64,000 nucleotides of DNA, from contig NC_046679.1 of NCBI RefSeq assembly GCF_009870125.1, forward strand, positions 25,606,001 to 25,670,000, read 5' to 3'. This document shows positions 1 through 12,204 of this stretch, in pieces (the stretch's first letter is position 1; each line of letters opens with the position of its first letter). The notes beneath the pieces are model-generated. The model ran no database searches and was not told the origin of the DNA. It worked only from the letters and a program-made list of their open reading frames with translations. The position numbers and the translations under genes were made by a program. Source of the DNA: Drosophila pseudoobscura. Taxonomy: Eukaryota; Arthropoda; Insecta; Diptera; Drosophilidae.

Positions 1-3000
1 AGGGAGTCGGTAATGTGCATCCCCAGCCGCAGGAGCGTAATGGCGATGCCTTGGCGCAGGAGCAGCAGCGGCGCTTGCAAATTGAACGGGTCTTCCTATA
101 GAGGGGCGACACGAGTAGCCGAGTAGAACATTATGGGACAGAAGGCTGCTCTGCTCTATGTAAATGCTCCGTTAAGGCTCCCTCCGGCTGTGCTCGCATG
201 TTGTGGGCAGATAAGCATTTTAGCTCGAACATCCCTGCCTCATCCTCCTCATCATCCGGCGTCCTGCTTCTCGCCCCTTCTTGAAAGCATTCAATGATTT
301 TCCGAGCGATTGCACAGACGCTGATTAAACAGCAGCATCGGAGGCAGCCGCAGCCGTAGCCGCAGCAGCAGGAGCCACAGAACAACAATGGGAGCGAATG
401 ACATTACCTAATGCCCCCCCGGAGAACGGAGAAAGGAGAAAGGACAGTCGGGAGCGGAGCAGGGTGTGTATCTAAAAGCGTTGGCCACTTTCCCGCTCAT
501 GTGTGGTAATTTTTTGTTGCTGCGCAGCAGCTTGAAAATGAATTATGTATACATTTCCCAGATATCCCATAGAGAAGGGAACAGTATTGATCGGGTGCCA
601 AAAATAAAACGTGGACTCTAATGTACGAGCGAGTATCTGCGCGCGCGTTTTCGCCTGACTTACCTTTAACGGCACTTAATTGGTTTCCAACCATTTGCTT
701 GGCTATGAAGGCCGCCATCTTGGGGCTGTCGCTTTACAGGCGTGTCTTGATGAGGTCCTGCCCTGTCCTGTTCTGTCCTGTTATGTCCTGTTCTTCCTGG
801 ACTGTGCCGGTCGCTGGAGAGTGCACTCGCGGTCCGCGCTGGCCTCTGCGTCTGTAAGGCAGCAAAGAGAAGAAAGCAAATTAAATTGTGATGTGACAGG
901 ACGGGCAAGAGCTGGCCCACCGCCGACGATCCCCCAAGCTGCCCTGTCACCTGGCCCGGCCTGATACTTTAAGCCGCTTAGCTTAAATGCCGTTGGTAGG
1001 ATGCCTTTGCAAGCCAGCCGCTGACGTTTTCTTTGAAATCGCTTTCGAGATGAGTAAAGAACCATCTTTAACTCCCTCCCGCCCGTTGATTTCTTTTTTC
1101 TCTTTTTCTCGCTTCATTCTGTGTCTGTATCTGTGTCTGTGTCTGTGCCTGTTTCAGTTTCTGTTGGAGACTCAGTTGATGCCACATCTCCATCAATTGC
1201 AGCTGTGCTCCCCTCCCCCTGGTTGTCATTCGGCACGGTCCGCCCCTGATGCTGTACTTAATTCGGGGAAATCTAATATCCCAGGCCTCGGTCCCGGTCC
1301 GGGTCCGGGTCCGGGTCCTCTAGCACAATAATGCCATAATGAATGTGGGCTCAGTGCCTCCCAGCCAAAAATTTTCAATTTTATTAACGCCGCTGGCGGG
1401 GAAGCATCAGCTTCAGCTTCATCTTCAGCAAAGCATCCTGCTGATGCTGATGCTGGTGATGGTGCTAGTCCTGTTGCTGTCTGTGTCTGTGTCTTTGTAA
1501 CCATGTATTAATATTTGCGCAAATTGGGCTAACGAACTTAAGCTGAAGGCAGCAGGCAGGAGGCATCAGGCAGGAGGCAGGAGACCGCCTGCTTTCTGGC
1601 TAGCTGCGCAAATTAAAACAACACCAGCAAACGAGCAACGAAATTAGTTTGACATAAAAAGCATTCGCCAGCGGGCTAAAGTCGGACGGCTGGCAGCTGG
1701 CAGGCCTTGCCAGGTCCCGGCCCCGGCTCCGGCCCCGTTCCTCTTCCACTTTCTGGTTCCAGTCAGTATTTGTGTGGCTGCTGGGCCTTGGCTGGCGCTG
1801 TCTCTACTTCAAGCTAATGAATTAAGCTGGGTCTGCAAGGAATTTCCAGATCGGCTCCGACTCCGACTCCGAGTCCGGGCCCTGTGGCCAGCAGTCAGTC
1901 AGCAAACGACGGAATTGTTTATTGGCCAGAGCGTTGGCAGTTTGGAAAATTCACTTTAATCTCCAGCTTCCCAGAAACTGAAAATTTTTAATGAAAAGGG
2001 GTCGACGGGCGGACAGTGTGGACAGCTTGTTCCTGCAAGGACGAGCATGCCCGACTTAATATATGTAAATAAAAGCGAAAATTTATGGCATTCGTGCTTC
2101 GAATTTTATGGGCAGGTGGCTCAAGGTGTGGCCCCAGCAGAAAAACAGCCCGTTTCCTTCTCCCTCAACAAATGAACAGCCCCGACCGGAAGGCTATCCA
2201 ATTACGTTTGAAGTTTTTTGATACAACTATGAGAGTCGGAGCCAAAGCTAAAGCCACAGTCAAAGCCAATAAACACGCAAATAAGCTGTGTTCGACCTGT
2301 GTTCTATGAGTATTTCACCGCCTGCCTTGGCCGGGCCGGCCCGGGCCGGGCGAGAGCCGTTTGGAAAAGGGTCAGTAAATATCAAGTATACGCCGCGCTA
2401 CCCTTTGCTTTTCTGCTTGTTCAGCAGAATATCAAGTATGCGCAGAGTTGGCATTAACCTATTTGCTTTGGCTTTGTCGGTCTTGGTGACGGTGTCGGTG
2501 TCGGTGTCAGTGTCGGTGTCGGTGTTGGCTGGGAACAGGGCAGGCTGAGGGCAAACGGAATCGAGTCCAAGTGAAATCGCAGATCTCCTTGGGAACTCAG
2601 CAGGTTGTGTAATGAGGTTGCACCACTTTTCCAGCATTAGGCGCGCGTAGGGCACTTCACGCGTGAAAATGTGGAAAAGTTGGCGCAAACATTTGACGTA
2701 AAGCGCGTATAAGTTTGGAGCATACTTTGCGCATACTTTGGACACTTCTGGGAAAGGTTGGGCGGCCGCCCGCCCATTCACTCACTCACTTACCTGACTT
2801 TAGTTCAGAAAGTATTCCTTTGAGATTGCCGTCGGAGATTCCAGTGTTTGCGCGCGTTGCCGTTGATGCTGCTGTTGGTGCTGTGCCAGGAGGAGCAGAG
2901 ATTGGAAATCGTTAGCTCTGAAGTGTGTTTGTTTCAAAGAAGTCCGCAGAGAAGAGCGAGCGTTAGACAGACAGGATTTCTGCAAGGCAAAGATAAGCAA

Positions 3001-6000
3001 AAGGGGGCATCAGGATCTCGATTCACTCGGTCTATTGGCATATCATCTAATTTGAAAATAGTGGACACACAAGTAGCCCCCGCTACTTCATACGGATACG
3101 GAGGACCCCGGAGACCCCGAGGACCCCGAGGACCCCACAATGTTGGTGGCTTTATTGTGACGTCGTTGTCGTTGTCGTTGTTGTTGTCGGTGCCGTTGTC
3201 GTTGTCGCTGGCTTTGTTGCCCCTATCGATATTTCTTTATTAGGGTTTCTTTTATGCGAGCGTGCACGTAAGTGCCCATTAGGGGGGGTGGCTTCCGAGT
3301 CGCGGGCTGTGTTCTGGGGGCTGGTGCCTCAGGAAAACAACATTTTTACGTAACACGCACAGCAAACAAATTCGATCCAATACGTTTTTTGAGAACGGAG
3401 TGGAGTGCGCCAGAGGCCCGAAACTTTTTTCTCTCGCTCGCGCAGCCTTTCGCCACTGATTATTACATAAAGCTGTTCCCACAGTCAACTCATAGCGTAA
3501 TTGAATTAGCTCGAAAGAATTTATTGCTTATAATTGAATTAGTTTTCCATTTCGGGGGTCGGAACGGTGGAAGAACGGATTGGCGGTGGGTAGGGGGTTT
3601 TTGGGCCACTGTGATCTGTGATGTGTGCGTAGTGGGCTCGCGATTTGCTCCCGATTTGCGTTTTATTTTATTGTTAAGCCTGGGCCTACGTCTGTATGTA
3701 TATACGTATACGTATATGTACAATGGGCAAACATACTCGTACATAATGTACCAGTATGTAATGCACTTGTGCACACGCTCACTCACACAGCCACGGTAGA
3801 ACGCACATGTGCATGTGTGAGTGTGTGTGCCTGTGTATAGGTGTGTGCTTTTTTAATACTTTTGGTTTTCCACTTTCCGCCCAGGCAGGCCGTGACTATG
3901 TTTTATTCGGCGCTTCTTACTTCATGCTATGTTCGCACTCTTCTGCAGCACACTGCCGTGTTCCCTACATGGAAAACTCGGCTCATGCGGCGCCAGAGCC
4001 AGACCCAGAGCGGCGACCAGCTGTAGGCTGCTGCGGCGCAGGCAGCGCAGTCGGCGCTAGCGCCAGTTCCCGTGCCGTTCCCCTCTGCCTCCCTAGAATC
4101 CAATAATTGAGCCGAAAGCACTCAACGCCAGAGCGAAGCTTTTGAGCTCGTTTGAGCGTTTCTTGTGTCGTGTTTCTGGTTCCTCTTGTTGAGTGAGAGA
4201 GAGAGCCATTCGCCGCCCTGCTCTGACGCAAGGAAAGCGGGTACGCTCATATAAAGGTAAAGCGCTCCGAGCATCAGCACATCTCTGCTTTTGTTGCTGT
4301 TCTCGATGCCATGCCTGCTTTTATGTAATGGCCGCTGGCGCTAACTTTTTGCCTTTTTGTTCGACTAATAATATATTTATCTGCATTTACTTTTTGTCTA
4401 TTACATAATTTTGTCATCCTCTCGCAGCCACACTCCCCTGTCCTATCTCAATCTCTCTTGCTCTCCCACTCTCTTGACTTTTTGACTTTGAAATACAGCG
4501 TTGCCCACATCTGAGCGCCGGCGCCTGCGCCCGGAGTGGCCACAGGAAATACGATATTGATTCGTGCCTGGGCTCTGTTCTGGCATGCTTCTGCTCTCGC
4601 TTTCTCGCTGTCGGGCCGTCTACGCTCGTGGTTTGGCCAAGAGGCCAAAACGCTCTGATAATATGCTGCCTGTCCCTGTTATCGCTTTGTTTTCCCTGCT
4701 GTTTTCCCGTATGGGGCATATGCTAACGAGTTGTGGAAGACCATCATCATCATCGCTGCCACCACCAGACCCACACCCAACTCCCACACTCCCACATACA
4801 CATACACATCCCACAACCAACGCCATCGTCTTTGGCTTTGTTCGTTTGTCAGCTGCCTTTATAGTTTGTTTGCATATGGAGAGCTCTGTAGCCCAACTCT
4901 GGGCAGACATCCATCCACAACTTTTGCGGGGCGTCGGAAGCGCACAGCTTGAAAGAAGGAAATTGCAAAGTTCTGGCCACGTCCGCCTGTCCGCCCGTCC
5001 GGTGGTCTGTGGTCGGCATTTAGCCGTGACAAGTGCATCAATTGCCTTGAAGCGATCTCGCAAAGCAGCCTCGTACTTCCTCCATTTCTAATTAGTGTGA
5101 TACAAATCCAGGCGTTCCCGTGCCAGCAGCAGTAGCTCGACTATATTGTTTTCCACTCAAACAATTATAGTTTCCTACCAATTCGCAGGCCTTCATCTTC
5201 ATCCCAACGCAGTGGATATACAATACATACCTATAGATACATATATGTATATGTATGTTTGTATGGATGTATGTACCCTTAAATATATTTATGTGGATTG
5301 TTCTGGCTTTGTTGTTTTCTGCTGTGGAACTGGAACTGGATTTGCTCCGCTTTTTATATACCAATCAATTATATTTCTCGCCAGTGCTCGCTGCGCTGCG
5401 CTGCGCGATTTAACTTTTCCTCCACAAATTGCTTATTACTCCCGCTCCCACGGAGCTGACGGACGGACGCTCCCTGCTTAAGATGAACGTCACGTCCTGG
5501 CCACCACGGCATTGCTGTCTCTGGGGTAATACACGGAGTGCGGCAGTACGGGAGTGGCAACGGAAGCGGAGAATGGGTACGGATTGGGCTGTGGGTATGG
5601 ACATAGTCAATGGTATGGGTATGGGTATGGATATATACAGGAAAAGCGACAGAACGCGAAACAGCACTCGAAGTAACATCATTTTTTTCCCTCTGATAGC
5701 ACCAGGGAAATGTGATTAGAAATTTTCACCTCCAACTACTGGCGGTACTACGCGTCGCACCAGGGGGCTTACCTACAACCGTCGAAGGCACCGTAAAACT
5801 ACAAATATTTCGTATATTCCTCCAATAGGCACTAGGCTCGCGGAACTACAGCAACGTCACACTGAAGGAGAGTTCGGCCACGAGGCATACATACCGAAAA
5901 AGGTTTGCTCTGCTGCTGCTGCCTCTGCCTCTGCCTCGGCTCTGTCGCTTTTCCTGGTGCCAAACTACACGAAACTGCCGAAAACGTACAGCGAAATGCC

Positions 6001-6649
6001 AAACTGTTAGCCAGTGTAAATTTTGTGGCAATAACATTCAAAACGAGAGACAGAGAGACAGCGCGAGAGAGAGAGAAAGAGAGCAGGCCAAGCATACGGG
6101 ACCAGAGAGGCAGAGATAGAGAGCGAGAGCGAGAGAGAGAGAGAGACAAAGGGACGGAGATGCAGAGAGCAAGATTTGGGCCCACTTCTGTCAGTTTTGA
6201 CAGCCGACCCCCCAAAAAAAAGGAAAGCTTGCTGGCCAAAAGCTTGCAGCCAAATAGCCAGCTAATAACAAACTTTTCCCTCATGTAACTGCAAGTGTGG
6301 ACGTAAGTGTAGTTGCAAGTGTATCTGCTGGATGCGGGCCACTGCCGCATACTCATATGAGGGGTTCTGGGGGTTCTCGGGGCTTGATAAGCAAATTGCT
6401 TCATGCTCGTACGTCGACTACGGATGGATGCTCGCACGGATATGCGTACAGGAACCGGCGACAGGCGTTGGGTTCGCTAATTTCTGGCTCCTTGTGCGCT
6501 GCCCTTATGAGGCTGTTCCGCTTGTAAACCTCACGCACCAGCCGGATGATATCGAGTGTAAGCGGGGCGCTGATAAGGCAGCCGACTAGTAGCATGCCCT
6601 CTTGCTGCCACTCGCAAGGAGAATCCGCCCTGCTGACTTGTAGGGCCAT
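1..6649 (-). CDS. Possible unrecognised gene, two exons with a ~6.3 kb intron, runs off the left edge
   Basis: I do not recognise this gene. The first candidate exon (6413-6649) opens with ATG at 6649. It reads 79 codons with coding-like, GC-rich third positions, a hydrophobic stretch (LLVGCLISAPLTL) and then a basic, cysteine-containing stretch (CRRFLYAYPCEH). Two phase-0 donors are possible, GTACGA after 6413 or GTAGTC after 6422. The second candidate exon (1-95) follows an acceptor ending CTATAG. In the matching phase 0 it reads an open, leucine-rich stretch (EDPFNLQAPLLLLRQG and onward) to the window edge. The agreement of phase and base composition is the only evidence that the two belong together. 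A short membrane or secreted protein is possible. Nothing else coding was seen on this strand in between. Alternatively, either exon may be chance open sequence. Confidence 0.35.
96..6412. other. Non-coding, simple-repeat-rich stretch (possible long intron)
   Basis: No convincing exon is seen here. The stretch contains many short simple repeats: a CTGTGT-type run near 1120-1155, GGTCCGGG repeats near 1290-1320, GGCCGG repeats near 2325-2352, GGTGTCGGTGTC near 2488-2525, TGTGTG near 3800-3845, and a GA-rich tract near 6045-6155. Open frames here are low-complexity translations of these repeats. Confidence 0.6.
6045..6155. repeat. GA-rich simple repeat tract
   Basis: About 110 bases dominated by GAGA and GAGAGC units on the + strand. 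In Drosophila such tracts can bind GAGA factor (Trl) or simply be microsatellite. It lies about 250-370 bases downstream of the candidate first exon of the left-edge minus-strand gene, inside its putative intron. Confidence 0.6.
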
Positions 6650-8947
6650 TGTCGCCTCTGCTGCATATGAACGTAAAAATGTACACGTTTGTACAGGAGT
6701 GGGACATTCCCGAATTCTTGTGGGTGTGTGCGTGCACAGGGCGTATGCGTAATATATATAAATTATTTAATTAAGCCATACACGTCATCATGCGGTGCCG
6801 GAGCCCATTATTTTGATTAAAATCAAACCCATTTCGCTTTATGCCACCTGTTTGGGTGCTCCGCCGTCGCCGTCGCCACCTCCTCCCTGTCTTCCTCGAT
6901 TCCGGAGAGCTCGCTAAGGCGCTCCACATCGTCTATTGGTTTGGTTATGATTATTTTTGGCACTGCCTTCCGCTCTTCTTTCCGTCCGTCTTTCCATTGT
7001 TCATTCCGTCCTCAGCAGTCGGCAGGCAAATTGGGCGCATTTGGCGCATGGCAGCCGTTTCCAGCTTATTCGGGCCCTAATGACAGCCGGGAGACCCATT
7101 CGCCTGGAGATTTCCGCAGCGTAGACAGCAAGAGAACGCATTCTTTTTGTGAGACAAGCACCGAAACTGAGATGCCCTTGGGGGACAATTGGACAAAAAT
7201 TGTCCCATCCTATCATCAGGTGTTCCTGGGAACAACTATCTCAATAAAAGTAAAAATACAGTATGTACTCGTATTCCTCAGCCAAAATGAATGCAAAAGG
7301 AACATACGAGTATCTGATATCAAAAATTTTTCCATTTAACTCCACGTGCAAAACATTCCGACAATCGTAAAACGTTACATTACTGCTTTATGAAATAAAG
7401 TCTGCATATATGTACAGCAAATACCTATATATTATTTGGCTTTGAAGCGGCGGGGTGTTCTTTTTAGAGGGTTTATCGTTTTGCGGCTGAGCTTTACGTT
7501 TCTAAAGGCTGGTGGAACAAGCAGTTGGGCAAAGAGTGCCCAGTAAGTCAAGATCAATGAAGGCGGTTAAACGTTTGCATTGCTGGACCTTGGCGTCACC
7601 AGCAAGAACTATGGTCCAGGATGCACCTGATGCACTAGGAAACATTTTCATTGATAGTTCATCTCGCCCGTCATCGGAGTATAGGGCTTTCCTGATCCAA
7701 ATGTATTCATTGCACACCATTCCGGATGGCTAGTTTTTAAAGACCGTAAAATGGCCTTTTGAAACGGCTCTTTATTACGAGCGTATTATGAATCGTTCTC
7801 CTTATTTCGAGTTGCCAACTACAGGACGATGCTAATATTATATTTCCCCTGATCCCCTGTCACGAAATAATGATATTGAATACCTCCGTCTCCGCTCCGG
7901 GGCGCTCCACTTCTCCCCTCTCCTCTCCTCTCCGTCCCCTCATTTGGAAGGCTCTTGCGGTCGTTTTCAATCAATGAGGATTCAACAGCAGCCGCCGCAA
8001 AGATGACAACCGAACTTCACTTCACCCACAGACAATGCCAGCTCGAAGGCCCGGCAAAAGCACAAGGCACAAGCACAAGCCCGGCGGGATGAGATGAGGC
8101 TTTTGCGAGTAAGTTGAGACGAAGTGGCGGCACAGCGGCATGGGGGCGTGGGCGTATGACTGGCAGAGTGGCTTAATTTAAAACGGTTTCATGTTTTGAT
8201 TTTGACAAATGATAATTTTTTGCATGTGTATGTGCCAGCCTTTGCACAGACTGTGCCTGACAATTCGGGCGGGCCCCGACTCCGGCTGCCGCTGCGAGTA
8301 AGATACTAGTATCTCTGTGTTGGTCGGAGTCCGTGTCCCTGTGGCGGTCGATGAGTTGGCACAATGCGCCGGGCAGATAAATACCCGAGTCTCCGACCAA
8401 AATTTCCGGAGTCATCACCGCACGGAGTGTGTCAAAGGCTCGTTAAGTAACACACAGTCAAGCCCCAACCCAAGGACACAAAAGTTTCAGTTTCAGTACA
8501 TCAAAAACTATGTAACCAAGGGAACCCACCCATGCATTGATCCAGGCCATCCACCGCACCAGCACAACCACTTCATCCACAGTGGCAATATCAGCACATC
8601 GGACGCAAACAAAAAGAGTCGTCTGCCAGGGACAGGCGAACGAACGGGCCCGGATCAGGCAATCAGCAATCAACAGCCCCATCTTTATCACCATCCCCAT
8701 CCCGTCACCAGCGACATTGCACCCATTTATTGATTTAACAAAAATCCCAAATCCTCTTCCCCGAGCTGGCCCCCGCCCAAGGGGTTTTCGTAACCATTGC
8801 CGTTGCCATGGCTTTTGGTTGTTGGCTGTTGGCTGTTGGCGCTGCCATTGCTATGGGCGTGGAAGGGATAGGAGGCTTAGCCGGCATGTGGCAAGCAAAG
8901 CCAATAAGGCTGGCAAATTGGCTAAATGTGTATAAACGGCAGGCAGC
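6650..8947. other. Intergenic region
   Basis: No supported gene is seen. A TATA-like GATAAATA at about 8374 and a TATAAA at about 8930 are present. The second lies only about 18 bases before the ATG of the next gene, too close to be a conventional promoter for that start. Confidence 0.5.
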
Positions 8948-10364
8948 ATGTCCGAAAACACATTCAACAATAGACAGTCGCAGAAGCAAAGCGATACAAG
9001 TTTTGAAAGTCAGCTGGGACCGATTCCGAACTTCAATCCAGCCACTGAGTCCAGTCTAGAGCCACGGTGGCCGGGCTTTGAGCCCCGAATTTTGCAGCAG
9101 ACGATCAATAGCGTGGTACTGGATTGGGCGCCACTCGAAAATGCATTGGTTTACAGCGTCGAGAAGTACCACAGGCGGCACGGCTGGCGGCAGGTGCAAT
9201 GGAGCAGCAGCTCCCCCACAGAGATACCCAATCTGGAGGAGAACTTTGGACACCGACTGCGCATAAAAGCGCTGAAAATCTCTGAGGATGGCCGCTGCTA
9301 CGTGACTTTAGCCATCTCAACGGATGTGATTGTAAATACACTAAAGTCGGGACTGGGAGTTTCCCATTCCCACTTCCATTTCCATTTCCATCTCGTGTTT
9401 CCCTGAAACGGAAATTGAGAAGCTCGTGGCAAAGATGATTTTTTGACGAAAGCATACTTGCAGAATGAGAAAAACGCAACAATTGTCAATAGCGGAAGCG
9501 TTTTAGTAACGGATACCTTTAATGCTTCTTATTGCTTTTTATTTGTAGGCCTGCACGGAGGCAGCGCTGCCCTCCACCAACTGCTTGAACCGTGCTATCC
9601 GAAAGGGGCAGCAGTTCCTGGTGAAGCGCATGCTGCGCCGTCGACCGAGCCTAATAGAATACCCCGCCCCGAATGGCTTTCTTCCGCTGGCCAACGCCAT
9701 CGTGCAGGGCGAGATGTGCATCATAGATGTGCTGCTCTCGGCAGGCTGCAGCGTGCATCTGGGCAACCCGGGCAACGGACGCACGCCGCTCCACGTTGGT
9801 GCCTGCCAGAGTGCTCTTATGCGACAGTCTCACACTGACAGCCTTGACCTGTTTTCGTTGCAGTTGGCTTTTTTTTACGGACACCTGCCCTCGGCGCGCA
9901 TCCTGCTGAACAAAAAGGCGCGGCTGGAGGCAACGGACTGCAACGGCATGACGCCCGCCCACTGCGCCGTCGACGCTAATCAGATAGAAATGGTGAGGTT
10001 CGCCCTGGAGTCGGGGGCAAACCTGGAGGCTCAGGATTCCTGCGGCTGGACTCTGCTTATGCACGGGGGTACGTCCAGAGGGACTGAATCCAATGGCATT
10101 TTAACTTGGTTTTCGGTTTCAGTGGTTATGGACGCGAGCCTGGAGCTCATCAAACTCCTTGTTACCCACGGGGCGGATCTGGCGGCTTTGGATGGCGTCG
10201 GCAAATCCTGCAGCGACTTGGCAAAACTTTATCGCAGGGAGGAGGCACGGGATTACTTTGACAAGGTGCAAAAGTTTAGGCTGGAAAAGGCAGCCGCGAC
10301 CGCAGAAGCGGCGGCAAAGGAGCAGCCCCTCGAACAAGCTGCAAAAAGGGATTTCCGCGAATAG
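8948..10364 (+). CDS. Fibronectin type III / ankyrin repeat protein (FANK1-like)
   Basis: The proposed CDS joins 8948-9331, 9549-9794, 9864-10068 and 10123-10364, giving 358 aa. Residues about 30-130 look like one fibronectin III domain (tryptophans, then LRIKAL near its end). Residues about 140-330 form four to five ankyrin repeats, with motifs such as GRTPLH, MTPAHCAV and GWTLLMHG. The tail is charged and alanine-rich, with no signal peptide or membrane segment. FN3-plus-ankyrin is the architecture of vertebrate FANK1, a testis-biased protein, so a cytoplasmic or nuclear scaffolding role is inferred. Introns 2 (69 nt) and 3 (54 nt) are multiples of three and open in frame. They are inferred because removing intron 2 restores a canonical ankyrin start (TPLHLAFFYGH). 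The intron 2 donor GTTGGT is weak. The D. melanogaster orthologue was not identified. Confidence 0.8.
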
Positions 10365-10568
10365 TGGTAGGAAGGAAGAACCGACTAATGAGCGAGCTTT
10401 AAGACCCGCAGAGTAAAAGGCTATATCATTACAAAGTATATTATAACTGGCAGAAGCCATGAGTTTTCTTACTGCTACTCGCAGCATAAGGCCATGGGAA
10501 AATATGAGTTCGTGATACAATTGATTCGGAATTGGAATAGGGATAATTACAATTAGTTGGCTAGTTGG

Positions 10569-11799
10569 TCAGACGCAACTGGAAACTTCAGTCTGATAGC
10601 CACACGAGTAGCTATTGATGAAGTCTTCGTTCTGCTTAAGACCCAAGTAGAAGAGCGATTCAGCCAGATTCTTGCCAAACTCACAGAAATTTTGTGCGTA
10701 GAGCGTGAAGAACAAACGTTTGTTGTTTAGGTGGTACTTCTTTAGTATTGTGTCCTCGTGGTCGTAGATCTCCCTGTGCGTCGTTAAGGAGGTAATCCAG
10801 TCGCTATAGTTATGCCACGCGTAGCGGAAGCTCTTCAGGTAGATTACAGCCAGCACCCGGGCCTCGTCCAGCACATTGACGAACTGCGGCAGCTTGAGGC
10901 ACTCGACTTCCTCGCGGAATCGCGTAAAGTCGCGCTGCCGCTCGGTGCTGTTGAAGAGTGTCATGTAGAGGTGGACGGTGAAAGTGGGGTAGAAGTAGGA
11001 CATGGGCTTGTTGCTGCTCTGGAACAGGTACAGGCTCCAGTCCAGCATGGTTCTCTGCACTCCCAGCTCGTAGGTGGAGTTTCTCTTGCGATGCTGCTCC
11101 AGGTTCCGGATGTTGTGCTCATAGCTTTCGCGGTAGATGCGCAGGGCCCTGTACTCCCGGTTGAGGTCGCCGGAGTGGAAGTAGATGCCGGGGGTGCGGA
11201 ACTTCTCCTTGTACGTGGCCAGTTTGCCGAGAATGGGATGCGAGTCCGAGCGAAAGATCTTCTTCGACCTGGCGACGAAGCGGTCCAGGACATCCAGGAA
11301 GTCGCGCAGCTCGTGGCTGTTGGCCAGATTCTTGGTTATTATGAATCCGAAGAGCGGCTTGAAAAACTCAAATGTCTCGCGATAGCAGTCTTCCAGAGAG
11401 CGCAGGGTGTTGCAAGAGATGAAGAAGTCCATCAGCTTCTGCTTCGCCTCGAACTGCTCGGGGTCGTTCTGCAGCTGGGTCAGCAGCTGGATGAGTTCAC
11501 TTGTCTGTGGCATGTGCCCTACGGAGATAGGTACGGGTAAGTTGGTATCTACTACCTTGACTCTACTACCTACCCATAATCGAAAAAAGGGGTCGATTAC
11601 GACTGCACACGTAGTCGAAATAGCTGTCGCAGGCGTATATCTCCGGGTTGATCGAGTCCCCGATCCGAATGGCCAGATCGTTGAGCTCCTTTATGCGCAG
11701 CTCCGACAGATGCCGCACATAGCCAACCTGCGCTTGCGCTGTGCCCCACCACACACAGAAAAGTAGGGCAAATGCAGCTCCCAACCCCAACGACTTCAT
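10569..11799 (-). CDS. Neprilysin-like (peptidase M13) secreted protein without a catalytic domain
   Basis: Two exons, 11574-11799 and 10569-11518, give 391 aa. The join is at donor GTAGGT and acceptor TCCGTAG, phase 1. Residues 1-23 form a signal peptide (MKSLGLGAAFALLFCVWWGTAQA). The segment CDSYFDYVCSRNRP is the conserved N-terminal cysteine motif of M13 metallopeptidases, and the rest is the helical M13 N-terminal domain. Family members are normally about 700 aa, and their zinc site (HExxH and ExxxD) lies in the C-terminal half. Neither motif nor that half is present, and the frame ends cleanly at a stop. This therefore looks like a secreted, catalytically inactive neprilysin-like protein. 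Such shortened Nepl paralogues are known in Drosophila and are often linked to reproductive tissues. It lies tail to tail with the FN3/ankyrin gene, about 200 bp away. Confidence 0.8.
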
Positions 11800-12204
11800 T
11801 CTTTGTTGCGTCTTTCTTCAATCGCGTCCTCGAAGGCACTGAGAGCGAGCTCTGGACTGAAGCCCATCCGAGCCACTGGCATTGATACCACTCATCTACG
11901 TCCCTTGCCATTACTCAGACTCAAGCGTCGAGACATTTCTCTGAGTGCCCGGTACCAAGGGTATTTTGTATACGCGAGTACCCAAGAAAATATATACAGA
12001 TAATACATATAAATGCACGAATTATGAGTCTGAATAGCGGGTATCTTAAAGTCGGTATTAAATACTGGAATATAGCGTTCCGATTTGTTTTCAAAATTTT
12101 GTGCGACCATGTGGCGATAAGCAAGCCAAGTCATATCAGTGAACTGCTCTCCCGCTGCTATTAATTGTTCTTTATTTAATTGAAATTCGTTGTGTAGTCC
12201 AGCT

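Noticed and set aside
7512-7733. 73-codon plus-strand frame and its antisense partner
   Set aside because: There are no family features, splice partners or signal peptide; probably chance or an old fragment.
8317-8935. Overlapping frames upstream of the FN3/ankyrin gene
   Set aside because: The translations are low-complexity Thr/Pro/His-rich, with no domain and no coherent splice structure.
8930-8935. TATAAA just before the FN3/ankyrin ATG
   Set aside because: With standard spacing, transcription would start after the ATG at 8948, so it is unlikely to be the functional promoter for this start.
10812-11540. 242-codon plus-strand frame
   Set aside because: It is the antisense of the neprilysin-like gene. 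The sense frame has a signal peptide and M13 motifs, and this one has nothing.
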